Source: Chitinophaga solisilvae
Lineage (GTDB): Bacteria > Bacteroidota > Bacteroidia > Chitinophagales > Chitinophagaceae
Length of the DNA stretch: 64,000 nt
NCBI RefSeq assembly: GCF_009928525.1
Contig: NZ_JAABOK010000014.1
Span: 141,373-205,372 of the forward strand
Direction of reading: 5' to 3'
Shown: positions 13,781-25,415 of the stretch, one piece after another
How positions within the stretch are numbered: position 1 is the first letter of the stretch
Layout: every line of letters starts with the position of its first letter
Notes under the pieces: model-generated
What the model saw: only the letters and a program-made list of their open reading frames with translations
The model's database searches: none
What the model was told of the DNA's origin: nothing
Translations under genes and position numbers: made by a program

Positions 13781-16408
13781 ATGATGCATCAGAAGAAGAT
13801 AGCCTTAGACATCGGCGGCAGTCATGTAACCGCCTGTATACTCAACATGGACCACCCGGAAGCCGCACCGGAGAAGATCATACGCCGGCACCTGGACGCC
13901 GGCGGCAGCGCGGAAGCCATCATCAGCAGCATAGCCACCTGTATACAGGAGTTGCAGGACAGCAGCGTTTCAGGCATCGGCATAGCCGTTCCCGGACCGT
14001 TTGACTACCGCAACGGTATCTGCGCCATCGCTAACGTAGGCGGGAAATTCGGCAGTATGTTCGGGCTCCACCTGAAACAGGCCCTGCAGGATACCGCTGC
14101 CACCGGCGACCTGCCCCTGCAGTTTTTCAATGATGCCCACTGCTTTGCTGCCGGCGCCCTGAAAATACTGGGGCTGCAGGGCGAAAGCACCGTATTGCTT
14201 ACGCTGGGAACAGGCTTCGGCTCCTCCTTCCTCCGGAACGGAGAACTGGCGACGGCAGGCGACGGCATACCAGCATCCGGCGCGTACTATGACATGCCTT
14301 TCCTGGAGGCTGCGGCAGATGATTACTTTTCCTCCCGCTGGCTCCTGGCAGCCTTTCACCGCAACACCGGCATCCGGCCAGCCACGGTAAAAGAGATGGC
14401 GGAACAATACACCGCACAGGCACGCCCGGTATTTGAACAGTTTGGCGACCACCTGGGCAGCTTCCTGCTGCCACAACTGCAGGCATTTGGCTGCCGGGAA
14501 CTGGTCATCGGCGGTAACATCGCAAGGTCATGGAACCTGTTTGCCGCTCCCCTCCTGCGTAAACTGGAACCGCTCGGCATCGCCATCACCTGCTGCACCG
14601 ATACGGAGCACTGTATCCTTGCAGGCGCAGCCCTCTCCGCCCATGAACCCGGTCCGGCACAACTGCGGCAAACCAGGCAGCTCCTGCTGCCGGCAGCCCT
14701 GCCACCGCATAACGATGCCGCCTATACGATATTTCCTTCCTTCCATACCAGCTCCCCCGTGCAGGAAGGCTATGACTCCCTCGCCAAACTTATTGCCGGC
14801 GAAAGAGTAGTCATCCTGGACGGATACGACGGTGTACTGTGGGAGCATGTCCGCGCCGCACTGCATACCTCCCTCCGGGCACAAAACAAAACGGTGCGCT
14901 GGTACCATACCGGTGCATGCCTGCAAGCTCCTGCCGTCATTGAAAACATGCTGCAGGAAAATATGAATGCCGCAGATCCCGTATTCGGGAAAAGATATGA
15001 AGGCAGCCTGGCAGACTTCTTTGACCTGAACCTGCTCCTGCAGATTGAACCCGGCAACGGTGCTGACATTCATATCATTTATGGCACCGGCGCTGCGCTG
15101 ACGGCCCCCGAAGGACTGCTGCTCTATATCGACGTGCCGAAAAACGAGATCCAGTACCGCCTGCGGGCAGGCAGTATCACCAATATCGGTACTCCAACGT
15201 ATACGTATAAACGTTGTTACTTTACTGACTGGCCTGTACTCAGCAAACATAAGCAGGACCTGCTTCCGTATGTGGATGTAATCATCGACGGACAAAGGCC
15301 CGGCACCATCACCTGGATGCAGGGCGATGATTTCCGCGCGGAACTGGACAACATGCTGACCGCACCGTTCCGCGCCAGGCCCTGGTTTGAAGCCGGCGTA
15401 TGGGGCGGCAACTGGATGAAACAACACCTGCCCGGCCTCCCGCCTGAAGAAGTAAACTATGCCTGGTCCTTTGAACTGATTACACCGGAAAACGGTATCG
15501 TTCTGGCAGGCGCCGGACTGCTCCTGGAAGTCTCCTTTGATTTCCTGCTCTTCCGGCAGCACCACAAACTGCTGGGTAAAGCTGCCACCCGCTTCGGTAC
15601 AGCCTTCCCTATCCGGTTTGATTTTCTGGATACATTCGACGGCGGCAACCTCTCCATACAATGCCACCCGCGGCCAGCATTCACCAAAGAACATTTCGGG
15701 GAAGACTTTACGCAGGATGAAACCTATTATATACTGGACTGTGAGCCGGATGCACAGGTGTATCTTGGCTTTCAGGAAAACATCTCTCCGGAAAAACTCA
15801 GGGGAGCACTGGAAGATGCTCTGAACAGGAATATTCCATTGCCGGTAGAACAATACATACAACAGTTCACCGCGCAGAAGCATGACCTGTTCCTGATTCC
15901 GAACGGCACCGTGCACGCCTCCGGGAAAAATAACCTGGTACTGGAAATCAGCAGCACACCCTACATCTTTACATTTAAGATGTACGACTGGCTGCGGAAA
16001 GACCTTAACGGCCGGCCACGCCCCATTCACCTGGATCATGCATTCGCCAACCTCCATTTCGACCGCAAGGGCGATGTGGTTCCCGCCACCCTCATCTCCC
16101 GGCCCCGTATCACTGATGAATGGGCGAACGGGAAAAAATGGCAGCTGCCTACCCATCCGGAACATTTTTATACGGTAGACAGATATGCATTTACCGGAGA
16201 GGTAACCATTCAAAACCTCGGCCAGTGTCATATCTGTATGCTGGTAGAAGGCGACAGGATACAGGTTACCGGCAGCAACGGGCAGCAGACCTTTCATTAT
16301 GCCGAAACATTTGTTGTTCCGGCAGCCGCCGGCCATTACACCTGCCGGTATGAAGGTAAAGGCACCGCCATGCTGGTAGTCGCCTATGTTAAAGACAATT
16401 ATTGCTGA
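13781..16408 (+). CDS. Fusion of ROK sugar kinase and class I mannose-6-phosphate isomerase
   Basis: An 875-residue protein. Residues 1-290 are a ROK kinase: ALDIGGSHVTACIL (phosphate-binding start), GIAVPGPFDY, VLLTLGTGFGSSFLRNG and ELVIGGNIA. The usual ROK zinc Cys cluster (CxCGxxGC) is not visible. Residues 320-500 resemble the P-loop kinase-like domain found before some Bacteroidota isomerases (VVILDGYDGVLWEHV). Residues 500-875 are a class I phosphomannose isomerase: GGNLSIQCHPRPAFTKEHFGE with the zinc-binding Gln-His, ETYYILD, and LIPNGTVHASGKNNLVLEIS. A single chain could thus phosphorylate mannose and isomerise it to fructose-6-phosphate. ATG 13784 is a possible start. It is the first gene of the operon. 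Confidence 0.82.
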   Translation: MMHQKKIALDIGGSHVTACILNMDHPEAAPEKIIRRHLDAGGSAEAIISSIATCIQELQDSSVSGIGIAVPGPFDYRNGICAIANVGGKFGSMFGLHLKQALQDTAATGDLPLQFFNDAHCFAAGALKILGLQGESTVLLTLGTGFGSSFLRNGELATAGDGIPASGAYYDMPFLEAAADDYFSSRWLLAAFHRNTGIRPATVKEMAEQYTAQARPVFEQFGDHLGSFLLPQLQAFGCRELVIGGNIARSWNLFAAPLLRKLEPLGIAITCCTDTEHCILAGAALSAHEPGPAQLRQTRQLLLPAALPPHNDAAYTIFPSFHTSSPVQEGYDSLAKLIAGERVVILDGYDGVLWEHVRAALHTSLRAQNKTVRWYHTGACLQAPAVIENMLQENMNAADPVFGKRYEGSLADFFDLNLLLQIEPGNGADIHIIYGTGAALTAPEGLLLYIDVPKNEIQYRLRAGSITNIGTPTYTYKRCYFTDWPVLSKHKQDLLPYVDVIIDGQRPGTITWMQGDDFRAELDNMLTAPFRARPWFEAGVWGGNWMKQHLPGLPPEEVNYAWSFELITPENGIVLAGAGLLLEVSFDFLLFRQHHKLLGKAATRFGTAFPIRFDFLDTFDGGNLSIQCHPRPAFTKEHFGEDFTQDETYYILDCEPDAQVYLGFQENISPEKLRGALEDALNRNIPLPVEQYIQQFTAQKHDLFLIPNGTVHASGKNNLVLEISSTPYIFTFKMYDWLRKDLNGRPRPIHLDHAFANLHFDRKGDVVPATLISRPRITDEWANGKKWQLPTHPEHFYTVDRYAFTGEVTIQNLGQCHICMLVEGDRIQVTGSNGQQTFHYAETFVVPAAAGHYTCRYEGKGTAMLVVAYVKDNYC

Positions 16409-16425
16409 CTTATAAATTTCACGTC

Positions 16426-17817
16426 ATGAAAAACAGCGGCACACGCATGTTTATAACAGGTATTACATTGATAGCAGCGCTGGGAGGATTGTTGTTCGGA
16501 TTTGATGTAGCCGTGATCAGCGGTATCATTACACCCGTCAAAACCCAGTATATGCTGACCTCCACACAGGAGGGATGGTTCGTATCCTGCGCACTGCTGG
16601 GATGTATTGCAGGCGTAGCCGTTTCCGGCACGCTGAGCGACCGTATCGGCAGGAAGAAAGTGCTGGCGCTGGCGGCCTGCCTGTTTCTGATCAGTGCTAC
16701 CGGCTTTGCCTTTGCCTCTTCCTATACACTGCTCATCTGTTTCCGGCTGCTGGCCGGCATGGGCGTAGGTGTAGCCTCCAACATTTCGCCGCTCTATATT
16801 TCAGAGCTGGCGCCGGCCTCCCGTCGCGGCAGGCTGGTTATCTCCTATCAGCTGGCCATCACCATCGGTATATTGCTGGCGTATTGTTCCAACCTGGCGA
16901 TCCAGCGTTATGCCCTCACAGCTGCTGCAGACCAGGACGGGTGGATGCACCGCCTGTTCGTAACGGAATACTGGCGGGGCATGTTCTTCGTGGGCGTAAT
17001 ACCCGCAGCGGCCTTTTTTCTACTGCTGGCCATTGTTCCTGAAAGCCCGCGCTGGCTCGCCGGCAAAGGCCGTACAGATGAGGCACGCAGCATACTGGAA
17101 AAAATTAACGGCACCACCGCTGCAGCTACAGAGCTGCAGGCCATCATTGCCGCCGCTACGCTGCAATCCGGCGGCGGGCTGCGGGAACTGCTCCGGCCAC
17201 CGTTGCGGCACCTGCTCATCATGGCCTGTGTGCTGACCGCCTTTTCGCAGTTCAGCGGCATCAATGCCGTAATATACTACGGGCCTACCATTATGAAAGC
17301 CTCCGGCATTGTAGCCACAGACACATTATTTTACCAGGTGTTGCTGGGTGCAGCCAATATGCTGTTTACCTTCATCGCCATCTGGAAAGTGGACAGCCTG
17401 GGCCGCCGGCCGCTTTACCTCGCCGGTTCACTATGTGCAGCAGTTACGCTGGCACTGGCAGGCGCCTGCTTCCTGTTTAATATCGGCGGATGGGTGATGT
17501 TACTGCCGGTAACAGGTTTCCTGCTGTTCTTCGCATTTTCGCTGGGACCGCTGAAATTTGTTATTGCCACAGAAATATTTCCTACATCCGTACGCAGCCT
17601 GGCATTGTCTGTCTGCATCCTCGTCATGTGGATTTCCGACTGGCTGCTGAATCTGCTGTTTCCCATATTGCGGGAAGGCATCGGCGTGGCAGCCACCTTC
17701 TTCATCTTTGCCGGCTGCTGCCTCTTTTCATTTTTCTATGCCAGAAAGCATTTGTTCGAAACAAAAGGCAAATCACTGGAAGATATTACTATAGAAGAAA
17801 ATATTATCCATCCATAA
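16426..17817 (+). CDS. MFS sugar porter
   Basis: A 463-residue protein from ATG 16426 (MKNSGTRMFI); the frame opens upstream at a TTG inside the previous gene, which I reject. Twelve membrane segments are visible, with sugar-porter signatures GGLLFGFDVAVISG in TM1, GTLSDRIGRKK in the first loop, RLLAGMGVGVASNISPLYISELAPASRRG in TM4-5 (the PESPRW motif follows in VPESPRWLAGKGR), and TEIFPTSVRSLALS in TM10. It probably brings mannose or a related monosaccharide into the cytoplasm by proton symport for the kinase/isomerase upstream. It is 17 bases downstream of that gene and 11 upstream of the GH38 gene. Confidence 0.9.
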   Translation: MKNSGTRMFITGITLIAALGGLLFGFDVAVISGIITPVKTQYMLTSTQEGWFVSCALLGCIAGVAVSGTLSDRIGRKKVLALAACLFLISATGFAFASSYTLLICFRLLAGMGVGVASNISPLYISELAPASRRGRLVISYQLAITIGILLAYCSNLAIQRYALTAAADQDGWMHRLFVTEYWRGMFFVGVIPAAAFFLLLAIVPESPRWLAGKGRTDEARSILEKINGTTAAATELQAIIAAATLQSGGGLRELLRPPLRHLLIMACVLTAFSQFSGINAVIYYGPTIMKASGIVATDTLFYQVLLGAANMLFTFIAIWKVDSLGRRPLYLAGSLCAAVTLALAGACFLFNIGGWVMLLPVTGFLLFFAFSLGPLKFVIATEIFPTSVRSLALSVCILVMWISDWLLNLLFPILREGIGVAATFFIFAGCCLFSFFYARKHLFETKGKSLEDITIEENIIHP

Positions 17818-17828
17818 TCATCTGCGTA

Positions 17829-20800
17829 ATGAGAATATTTTATTGGGTCGCTGCCCTGATGGCCTGTACCCTGCAGGGACTGGCGCAGAAAACCGTTCCA
17901 TATTTCGGTCGTATCGACTGGATCAGCGGTTACGAAAAAGAGATTTCCGGAGAAAACATCCGCTATTACTCCGCATTTCCCGACTATGCCACCATCGCAC
18001 TGCTGTCGCGGACTACCGACGGTCATAAAACCATGGAATGGCAGACCGCTCCCGTACCCGCGAAAGTAAAGGGGCCTTACGTCTATTTCAGCTGGGTAGC
18101 CGGCCATTCCAGCGCTACCAGCAGCGGCGACCGGCATTTTGATCTGTATCTCAACAACAGAAAATTACTAACGTTCACGACTAAACCGGGTAATCAGACG
18201 CCTGACTGGTCTTACGCTGCGTCCGACAGCAGCCGGGTAGTATTCCAGCAGACACGCCGGGACGGCGCCAACGATGCGCACGGCCTGATGTTCCTCCGCG
18301 TGCCCGTCAGCAGCATTACTCCCGGAAAACCGGTACAGCTCCGCATCACCGGGCAGGCGCAGCAAAGCAACGACTGGTTCATGACCTTCAAATTCTCCTT
18401 TGAAGAAAAAGCCGATATCATCCCGCAGCCTTTCCTGCTGAAAAACGGTCAGCAGCCCATCAGCATCCGGGTACTGCATTTCGGCACAGCACGTACCCTG
18501 CAGGTGAAAGCAGGCGATAAAAACGTATATCCGTTCGCGGTAGCAGACGGGCTCAATACCCTGGAGATACCGGTAAATAAAGTGGATCATCCAGACAGTA
18601 TCCGTATCGCTATCACCGATGGGAAGAAGGTGCTGGCAGACAAATACGTAGCGCTCCATCCTGTGACCTACCGGGAGTTACATTTCATTCACCATTCCCA
18701 TACCGACATCGGTTATTCGCATCTGCAACCGGAAGTATTGAAAATACATCTCCGCAATATTTACGATGCGCTCAGCATGATTGCAGCCACCCGTAACTAC
18801 CCCGAAGAAGCGAAGTTCAGATGGAATATAGAATCACTCTGGGCTGTAGAACACTTCCTGCAGCAGGCCACCCCGGAAGATAAGACAGCCTTCATTAAGG
18901 CGGTAAAGGAAGGCAGCATCTGCCTGTCTGCCTTATATGCCAATATACTCACAGGTCTGAGTCTGCCGGAAGAAACCTTTCACTATACCGACTACGCTGC
19001 ACAGCTGCGTAAAACGTATCAGCTCTCTATTCCCAGCGCCATGATCTCCGATGTGCCGGGCTATACCTGGACCACCGTTACCGCGCTGGCCAGAGGCGGC
19101 GTAAAATATTTCTCCAGCGGGCCTAACTACCTGGGCGAAAGCCATCCTTACCTGGGCGACCGCGTAGGGCATTTCGTACGTGCGTGGGGTGATAAGCCCG
19201 TATGGTGGGAATCGCCGTCAGGAGAAGAAAAAATACTATTCTGGACCGGAGGCAAAGGATATTCTTCCTGGCACGGAACAGCCCCTGGTGCAGTGTTTGA
19301 ACGCGGTCCGCAGAAAATCGCTTCCTATCTCAACGAGCTGGATGAAAACAAATACCCTTATGACATGGTGCAGTGGCGTTATAATGTAGTGGCCGACAAC
19401 GGCCCCATAGACACCGCTGTTTCCAGGTTTGTAAAAGAATGGAATGAGAAGTACGCATCTCCCAGAATCATCCTCAATACAACCGATAAACTGTTTGCCG
19501 CCTTTGAACAGAAATACGGAAAAACGCTTCCCGTAGTGAAGGGAGACATAACCCCCTATTGGGAAGACGGCGCAGGATCCACCGCCAGGGAGGCCGGACA
19601 GAACCGCGCCAACAGCCTGCGCCTGCAGCAGCTCACCAATGCCTATGCGCTGCTGTCGCCCGCAAAATATGATGCACAGCAGTTCTATCAGGCATGGACC
19701 AACATCCTGATGTTCCATGAGCATACCTGGGGAGCGCATAACAGCATCTCTCAGCCGGATGTATCTTTCGTTACAGAACAGTGGCGTATCAAAAAACAGT
19801 TTATGCTGGATGCAGACAGCCAGATCAACAGACTGGAAAGTCAGCTTTTTGCACCGCTTACGGATGCTCATTCAAAGAAGATTGCGGTAGTCAACACCCT
19901 CTCCTGGCCCAGAACCGGACCTGTGAAAATCAGTGTTGCCGGTAAATCCGTGAAAGATGCCAGCGGCAACCGCTATCCGCTGCAACGCCTGTCAGACGGC
20001 GGATACGTATTCATCGCCACCAATGTGCCTGCACTGGGTACCGCTGTATATGAAGTGAGTAATGAAGCTGTAAAAGCACCCTCTCCCTTTACACAAAGTG
20101 CCGGCACTTTATCCAACGGCACTATCACTGTAGCGTGGGATAGCAGCAATGGCAGCATCTCGCAGCTTTCCGGCAAAGATGGCCATAACTATGCCGGCAC
20201 CTTCCGGGATCAGGGCCTGAACAGCTACTGGTATGTACCAGGTCAAGACCCTGCAGCAGCGGTTTCCAACGGAGCAGTACAGGTGAAGGCAACAGAGAGC
20301 GGCCCGGTTGTAACAACCATCCTGCTGTCCGCCGCAGCCCCCGGCGCACAATCCATAGAAAAGCGCATCACCTTATATGCCGGCGCTGCTGCCGCTATGA
20401 TAGAAAATACGATCAACAAAAAATCCGTGCGCACCAAAGAGGCCGTACACTTCGGATTTCCTTTCCATGTACCCTCCGGCAAAGTAACGCTGGACGCAGG
20501 TTACGGCACTCTCCGCTACCTGGACGATCAGTTGCCGGGCTCCAATATGGACTTTATGTTCGGCCGCAGATGGCTGGATATTTCCGGTAAAAACAACGGC
20601 CTCCAATGGATGCTGCTGGAAACACCGATGGTAGAACCTGGCAGCATGATAGACGAACAGCTCAAAGTAGTACAGAGCCACAAAGAATGGAAAAAAGAAG
20701 GACAACCTACCACCACGTGGTTCAACTACATCATGAACAACTACTGGCATACCAACTATAAGGCAGATCAGGAAGGTATCAGCAGCTATCATTATGCACT

Positions 20801-21083
20801 TCGTCCGCATGGCGCAGACAGCGGCGCCGATCAGGAGAAGGCTGCTGCCGCCTTTACACAGCCCCTGATAGGCTTCCCGCTGAAACAGGGCATTACGCTG
20901 CCTGCCAGCCTCCTTACGCTCACCAATCCGGCCATTGTAGTTACCAGTATCACACCGGCAGAAAACGGCCGGTATATCGTACGGCTGTTCAATCCGGAAC
21001 AATCCGCACAAACCACCGGGTTGGGCAAAGGTACGTTGCAGGTGAAGCTGGAAGCGATGGGAGTGAAAGAAGTGGAATTTTAG
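17829..21083 (+). CDS. Secreted GH38-type glycoside hydrolase (alpha-mannosidase-like)
   Basis: A 1084-residue protein from ATG 17829, whose MRIFYWVAALMACTLQGLAQ is a signal peptide; the frame also runs back into the MFS gene, which I reject. Near residue 290, HHSHTDIGYSH gives the zinc-binding His-x-Asp pattern of GH38. About residue 405, SDVPGYTWTTVTALARGG holds the candidate nucleophile Asp, and near 627, MFHEHTWGAH gives another metal-ligand His. The C-terminal 450 residues are beta-rich, as expected for the family. An N-terminal beta domain (30-250) precedes the catalytic part. It would release mannose from glycans in the periplasm or outside, feeding the upstream porter. Exact substrate linkage is unknown. 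Confidence 0.85.
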   Translation: MRIFYWVAALMACTLQGLAQKTVPYFGRIDWISGYEKEISGENIRYYSAFPDYATIALLSRTTDGHKTMEWQTAPVPAKVKGPYVYFSWVAGHSSATSSGDRHFDLYLNNRKLLTFTTKPGNQTPDWSYAASDSSRVVFQQTRRDGANDAHGLMFLRVPVSSITPGKPVQLRITGQAQQSNDWFMTFKFSFEEKADIIPQPFLLKNGQQPISIRVLHFGTARTLQVKAGDKNVYPFAVADGLNTLEIPVNKVDHPDSIRIAITDGKKVLADKYVALHPVTYRELHFIHHSHTDIGYSHLQPEVLKIHLRNIYDALSMIAATRNYPEEAKFRWNIESLWAVEHFLQQATPEDKTAFIKAVKEGSICLSALYANILTGLSLPEETFHYTDYAAQLRKTYQLSIPSAMISDVPGYTWTTVTALARGGVKYFSSGPNYLGESHPYLGDRVGHFVRAWGDKPVWWESPSGEEKILFWTGGKGYSSWHGTAPGAVFERGPQKIASYLNELDENKYPYDMVQWRYNVVADNGPIDTAVSRFVKEWNEKYASPRIILNTTDKLFAAFEQKYGKTLPVVKGDITPYWEDGAGSTAREAGQNRANSLRLQQLTNAYALLSPAKYDAQQFYQAWTNILMFHEHTWGAHNSISQPDVSFVTEQWRIKKQFMLDADSQINRLESQLFAPLTDAHSKKIAVVNTLSWPRTGPVKISVAGKSVKDASGNRYPLQRLSDGGYVFIATNVPALGTAVYEVSNEAVKAPSPFTQSAGTLSNGTITVAWDSSNGSISQLSGKDGHNYAGTFRDQGLNSYWYVPGQDPAAAVSNGAVQVKATESGPVVTTILLSAAAPGAQSIEKRITLYAGAAAAMIENTINKKSVRTKEAVHFGFPFHVPSGKVTLDAGYGTLRYLDDQLPGSNMDFMFGRRWLDISGKNNGLQWMLLETPMVEPGSMIDEQLKVVQSHKEWKKEGQPTTTWFNYIMNNYWHTNYKADQEGISSYHYALRPHGADSGADQEKAAAAFTQPLIGFPLKQGITLPASLLTLTNPAIVVTSITPAENGRYIVRLFNPEQSAQTTGLGKGTLQVKLEAMGVKEVEF

Positions 21084-21243
21084 ACTGTGAATTACGAATT
21101 GCGAATTACGAATTACGAATGTAGAAGCGAAGATTAAAGCGAAGATAGGAGGAGATTTCTAATAGTGATCTTCTCCTATCTTCGCTTTAATCTTCGCTTC
21201 TACATTCGTAATTCGTAATTCGCAATTCGTAATTCAAAGTCTA
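21081..21243. repeat. Long palindrome, family B, including both convergent stop codons
   Basis: About 62 bp of near-perfect stem (from 21089 against 21235) built from GAATTACGAATT-like units plus GTAGAAGCGAAGATTAAAGC. The pairing extends outwards with one mismatch through TAGACT (21081-21086) and AGTCTA (21238-21243), so the TAG stops of the GH38 and GntR genes are part of the stem. It can form a hairpin in either transcript and may act as a bidirectional terminator. Confidence 0.92.
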
Positions 21244-21984
21244 AAGCTCCGGCCGCTTCAATTCAATGCTATACGTAAAACAGTCGCTGCGGTACCAGCA
21301 GATGTTGAATTCTATGGGTTTGCGGGCGGCGTCCAGAACAATACGGCGGCGTTCCAGTACGGGCGCGCCTTTTTCGATATCCAGGAGGGCAGCTATTTTT
21401 TCGTTGGCGCCGATGGCGCGGATTTCTTCCTGGGAATAAACCGGTACAATGTGGAATTCAGTATCCAGCAGTTCATAGAGGGGGCGGTCAAAGTTTTCCT
21501 TGCCGGTGAGTCCTATTCTGGGGTGGAAGAAGGACTCGAAATAGACCATTGGTTTTCTGCCGGTGCTGCGTATACGTTCCAGGCAAACAACGGGCTGGTT
21601 GTACGGTATCTGCAGCATTTTTGATGTATCCATATTAGCTTTCACTACAGCCACGGCGCTTTTCAGCGTTTTAAACGGAATGCCCTTGTCTTCCATTTCA
21701 TGGGTAAAGCTGTACCAGTTATCGAGGTTGGTGGTAATCTTCTTCTTTTTCACCAGGGTGCCTGATCTTTTCTTTCTCTCCAGCAGCCCGTCTCTTACCA
21801 GGTTGGCGATAGCCATGCGCAGGGTGTTTCGGGATATACCCCATCTCCTGGCGAGATCTGTTTCTTTTGGAAAAATATCTCCCTCGCGGAAGTGGTTTTC
21901 CCGTATGAGTTTACGCAACTGCTCTTCCGCCTGCTGATGCAGGGGCACTTTACTATCATGGTCTAATAAAGGTATCTTCGTCAT
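21241..21984 (-). CDS. GntR-family regulator (HutC subfamily, UTRA domain)
   Basis: A 247-residue protein. Residues 1-80 are the winged HTH (PLHQQAEEQLRKLIRENHFREGDIFPKETDLARRWGISRNTLRMAIANLVRDGLLERKKRSGTLV). Residues 90-245 are a UTRA ligand-binding domain (MLQIPYNQPVVCLERIRSTGRKPMVYFESFFHPRI...LLDTEFHIVPVYSQEEIRAIGANEKIAALLDIEKGAPVLERRRIVLDAARKPIEF). UTRA domains bind phosphorylated sugars in several sugar regulators. The gene converges on the mannoside operon. A palindrome matching the one over the operon's promoter lies immediately upstream of its start codon, so it probably represses both itself and the operon, with mannose or mannose-6-phosphate as a plausible inducer. Confidence 0.9.
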   Translation of the reverse strand: MTKIPLLDHDSKVPLHQQAEEQLRKLIRENHFREGDIFPKETDLARRWGISRNTLRMAIANLVRDGLLERKKRSGTLVKKKKITTNLDNWYSFTHEMEDKGIPFKTLKSAVAVVKANMDTSKMLQIPYNQPVVCLERIRSTGRKPMVYFESFFHPRIGLTGKENFDRPLYELLDTEFHIVPVYSQEEIRAIGANEKIAALLDIEKGAPVLERRRIVLDAARKPIEFNICWYRSDCFTYSIELKRPEL

Positions 21985-21985
21985 A

Positions 21986-21999
21986 TATGTACGAACATA
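21986..21999 (-). promoter_or_regulatory. GntR autoregulatory operator
   Basis: On the minus strand the site reads TATGTTCGTACATA, one base before the start codon region (ATG at 21984). It differs from the mannoside operon site TATGTTTGAACATA at only two central positions. TATGTTCG also resembles a -7 box, which suggests autoregulation. Confidence 0.65.
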
Positions 22000-22279
22000 T
22001 TGCTTTTTTATGATGATGAGAAATTTTTCGGGAGATAATCATGTTACTTTTATTTTTATCTGCCGTAAGATAAACCGGGGCAGAGAATGGCTGAAAGACA
22101 TACGCACAGATATCATCAGACCGATGCCACGGTGCTATACAAACAATCAACCCGGGCAGGCTGTTATGGAGTTTACAGCCTGTTATACCGGCATCTCCAT
22201 GCTTCAGGTGTTATGCAGAAAAATAACACCGTAGGTGTGTAATATTGTTTATTCTTTAACCCTCAAAAATTGTAAACCC

Positions 22280-22624
22280 ATGAACAAAGGAGAATTTGTC
22301 AGCGCCGTTAAAATCAATGTAGCCACCGCTGCAGCAAACAAGGTCATCAACCTGCTGGAAAAGCAGGTGACAACAGTTTCCAGAGAGCTGAAACAGGAAA
22401 CAGACTGGTATAGTAAACTGGGGCAGGCAGACCGGGACATAGTGAAGCAGCTGATCTCCCGTGCAGCCGATGCCGGCGTATATGAATTTTTACAGGTACT
22501 GGATGGGGCGAAATCGCTGGAATCCGGTACAGATAAAGGTGTCCTGCGGCTGTTATATGAGAAAAACGGCGCTTCTGTTCAGCTGAATGATGCCACCGGC
22601 GGTTCCTTGCACGAGCTATACTAG
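22280..22624 (+). CDS. Hypothetical protein, 114 residues
   Basis: From ATG 22280 (MNKGEFVSAVKINVATAAANKVINLL); an in-frame start at 22235 is an alternative but adds a stretch without character. No signal peptide or membrane segment is visible. The protein is mostly helical, with a conserved-looking core DWYSKLGQADRDIVKQLISRAADAGVYEFLQVLDGAKSLE and a short strand region near the C-terminus (GVLRLLYEKNGASVQLND). I do not recognise a family. It stands alone between the GntR gene and katG, both transcribed independently. It could be a small immunity or stress protein, but nothing in the sequence decides this. Confidence 0.6.
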   Translation: MNKGEFVSAVKINVATAAANKVINLLEKQVTTVSRELKQETDWYSKLGQADRDIVKQLISRAADAGVYEFLQVLDGAKSLESGTDKGVLRLLYEKNGASVQLNDATGGSLHELY

Positions 22625-23136
22625 TGTATGTATCCATCATGTTGCCATCACGCTCCCCGGTGGTGAACTGATCCGCTGTTTTCCCTTCAATTTACGTATA
22701 TGCTTTTCCGTTATTTACCTGCCGGATTGGCCTGCTTATCAGCAGCAATCCGGCAGTAAAAAACGGGCATTAAAGTATGGCAGCATGTATTTTTCCAAGT
22801 ACGAAACAGATGGCTGATATAAACCTGAATTTTGTATATTGCGTAAGTCAGATTTGAATAAGGGAGAAGATTTTCCCCACATGTATATTACCGGAGATGA
22901 CCGGCATCTTCATCATATTTGCAGCTACTTCGGACCGCCCTGTTTTAACCCTTACCTATTATTACAGATAATGTGACAGACTATTCATGCTAATATCCGG
23001 CAGTACAGCAAATAGGTTTTAACTATAAAATAATAGAATTAATTGATTGTAACTATATCTACAATAACTTAATTTTATAAACCTGCACAAACGCATTGTG
23101 CAATCAGTGTATACTCCACACCCTAAACTTGTAAAA
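22625..23136 (+). other. 512-bp intergenic region before katG; candidate regulatory repeats
   Basis: No gene seen. The last 120 bases are AT-rich and probably contain the katG promoter. Two inverted repeats stand out: ATTGTA (23046-23051) / TACAAT (23060-23065), 8 bases apart, and TGCACAA (23084-23090) / TTGTGCA (23096-23102), 5 bases apart, about 35 bases before the katG ATG. Either could be a binding site for a peroxide regulator (OxyR or PerR type). I could not match a full consensus. Confidence 0.4.
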
Positions 23137-25404
<2,268 letters not shown>

Positions 25405-25415
25405 TGCAGATAATT

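Noticed and set aside
14528..16336. A 602-codon minus-strand open frame inside the ROK/isomerase gene
   Set aside because: It lies entirely opposite a protein with clear domain motifs on the plus strand, and its own translation shows no family resemblance; long antisense frames are a product of the codon use here.
17490..17828. N-terminal extension of the GH38 gene into the MFS gene
   Set aside because: The extension overlaps the porter in another frame and has no known domain; ATG 17829 begins a signal peptide.
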